64,000 nt of DNA from Arthrobacter endolithicus. Its GTDB lineage: Bacteria > Actinomycetota > Actinomycetes > Actinomycetales > Micrococcaceae. Of the stretch, positions 63,950-64,000 are shown piece by piece. Within the stretch, counting starts at the first letter, position 1, and each line of letters begins with the position of its first letter. Location of the stretch: NCBI RefSeq assembly GCF_026627425.1, contig NZ_JAPNLH010000011.1, positions 1 to 64,000 of the forward strand, written 5' to 3'. Below the pieces are notes generated by a model that ran no database searches, was not told the origin of the DNA, and saw only the letters and a program-made list of their open reading frames with translations. The translations under genes were made by a program, and so were the position numbers.

Positions 63950-64000
63950 ATGCCTCAGATGCTTCTATCCCGGAGCGCTGTTACTGGCAGCAGGCGCAAG
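63950..64000 (+). CDS. 5' end of a gene cut by the window edge
   Basis: ATG 63950, five bases after AGGAG, starts MPQMLLSRSAVTGSRRK and stays open to the end of the window. The good ribosome binding site and the 49-base gap after the lipoprotein gene support a real gene. Too little is visible to assign a function. Confidence 0.5.
   Translation, partial: MPQMLLSRSAVTGSRRK

Overview
The window is a high-GC actinobacterial chromosome segment. Gene content and order (ilvD, ilvBNC, serA, metG, leuB, ilvE, gltX, leuCD, murA, plsC-like, gpsA, ddl) and protein similarity recalled from memory point to Arthrobacter or a close relative in the Micrococcaceae. No database was searched, so the genus is an inference. 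GTG starts and 4-base ATGA/GTGA overlaps are common.

Layout. 1-16 kb holds stress and transport genes: a short-chain dehydrogenase, a MarR regulator overlapping a luciferase-like flavin oxidoreductase, a large RND efflux permease, malate:quinone oxidoreductase, a peptide-binding lipoprotein, a bacterioferritin-comigratory-type peroxiredoxin, another MarR protein, an App1-type phosphatase, an NCS1 permease, and tRNA-Leu and tRNA-Lys. 16.5-44 kb is a core block for branched-chain amino acids (ilvD, ilvBNC, leuB, ilvE, leuCD), serine (serA), tRNA charging (metG, gltX) and envelope precursors (murA, acyltransferase, gpsA, ddl). It also carries a two-component system, a FitAB/VapBC-type toxin-antitoxin pair, tRNA-Gln and tRNA-Glu. 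A short Ile/Val/Leu-rich leader peptide followed by hairpins and a terminator precedes ilvB and indicates transcription attenuation. An IclR regulator divergent from leuCD fits the NdgR/LtbR type.

From the 3' end of ddl (about 43.8 kb) the window becomes accessory. A second, truncated and frameshifted ddl copy forms a direct repeat around a toxin-antitoxin-like pair. It is followed by an AT-richer surface polysaccharide locus with four glycosyltransferases, a Wzx-like flippase and, beyond about 4.6 kb of insertion sequence debris, a Wzy-like polymerase. The debris contains IS30 and IS1182 remnants and an IS1380-family element split by an IS256-family element with an exact 8-bp target duplication.

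58.3-63.1 kb is a decaying prophage fragment on the minus strand: tail-type remnant, coiled-coil gene, collagen-like gene fused to a second IS1380 remnant, LysM endolysin with several stop codons, and holin-like gene. An intact acyltransferase lies inside it on the plus strand. A lipoprotein gene and the start of another gene close the window.

Scattered through the core are at least three families of short palindromic intergenic repeats and several genes with tandem-repeat-encoded low-complexity tails.
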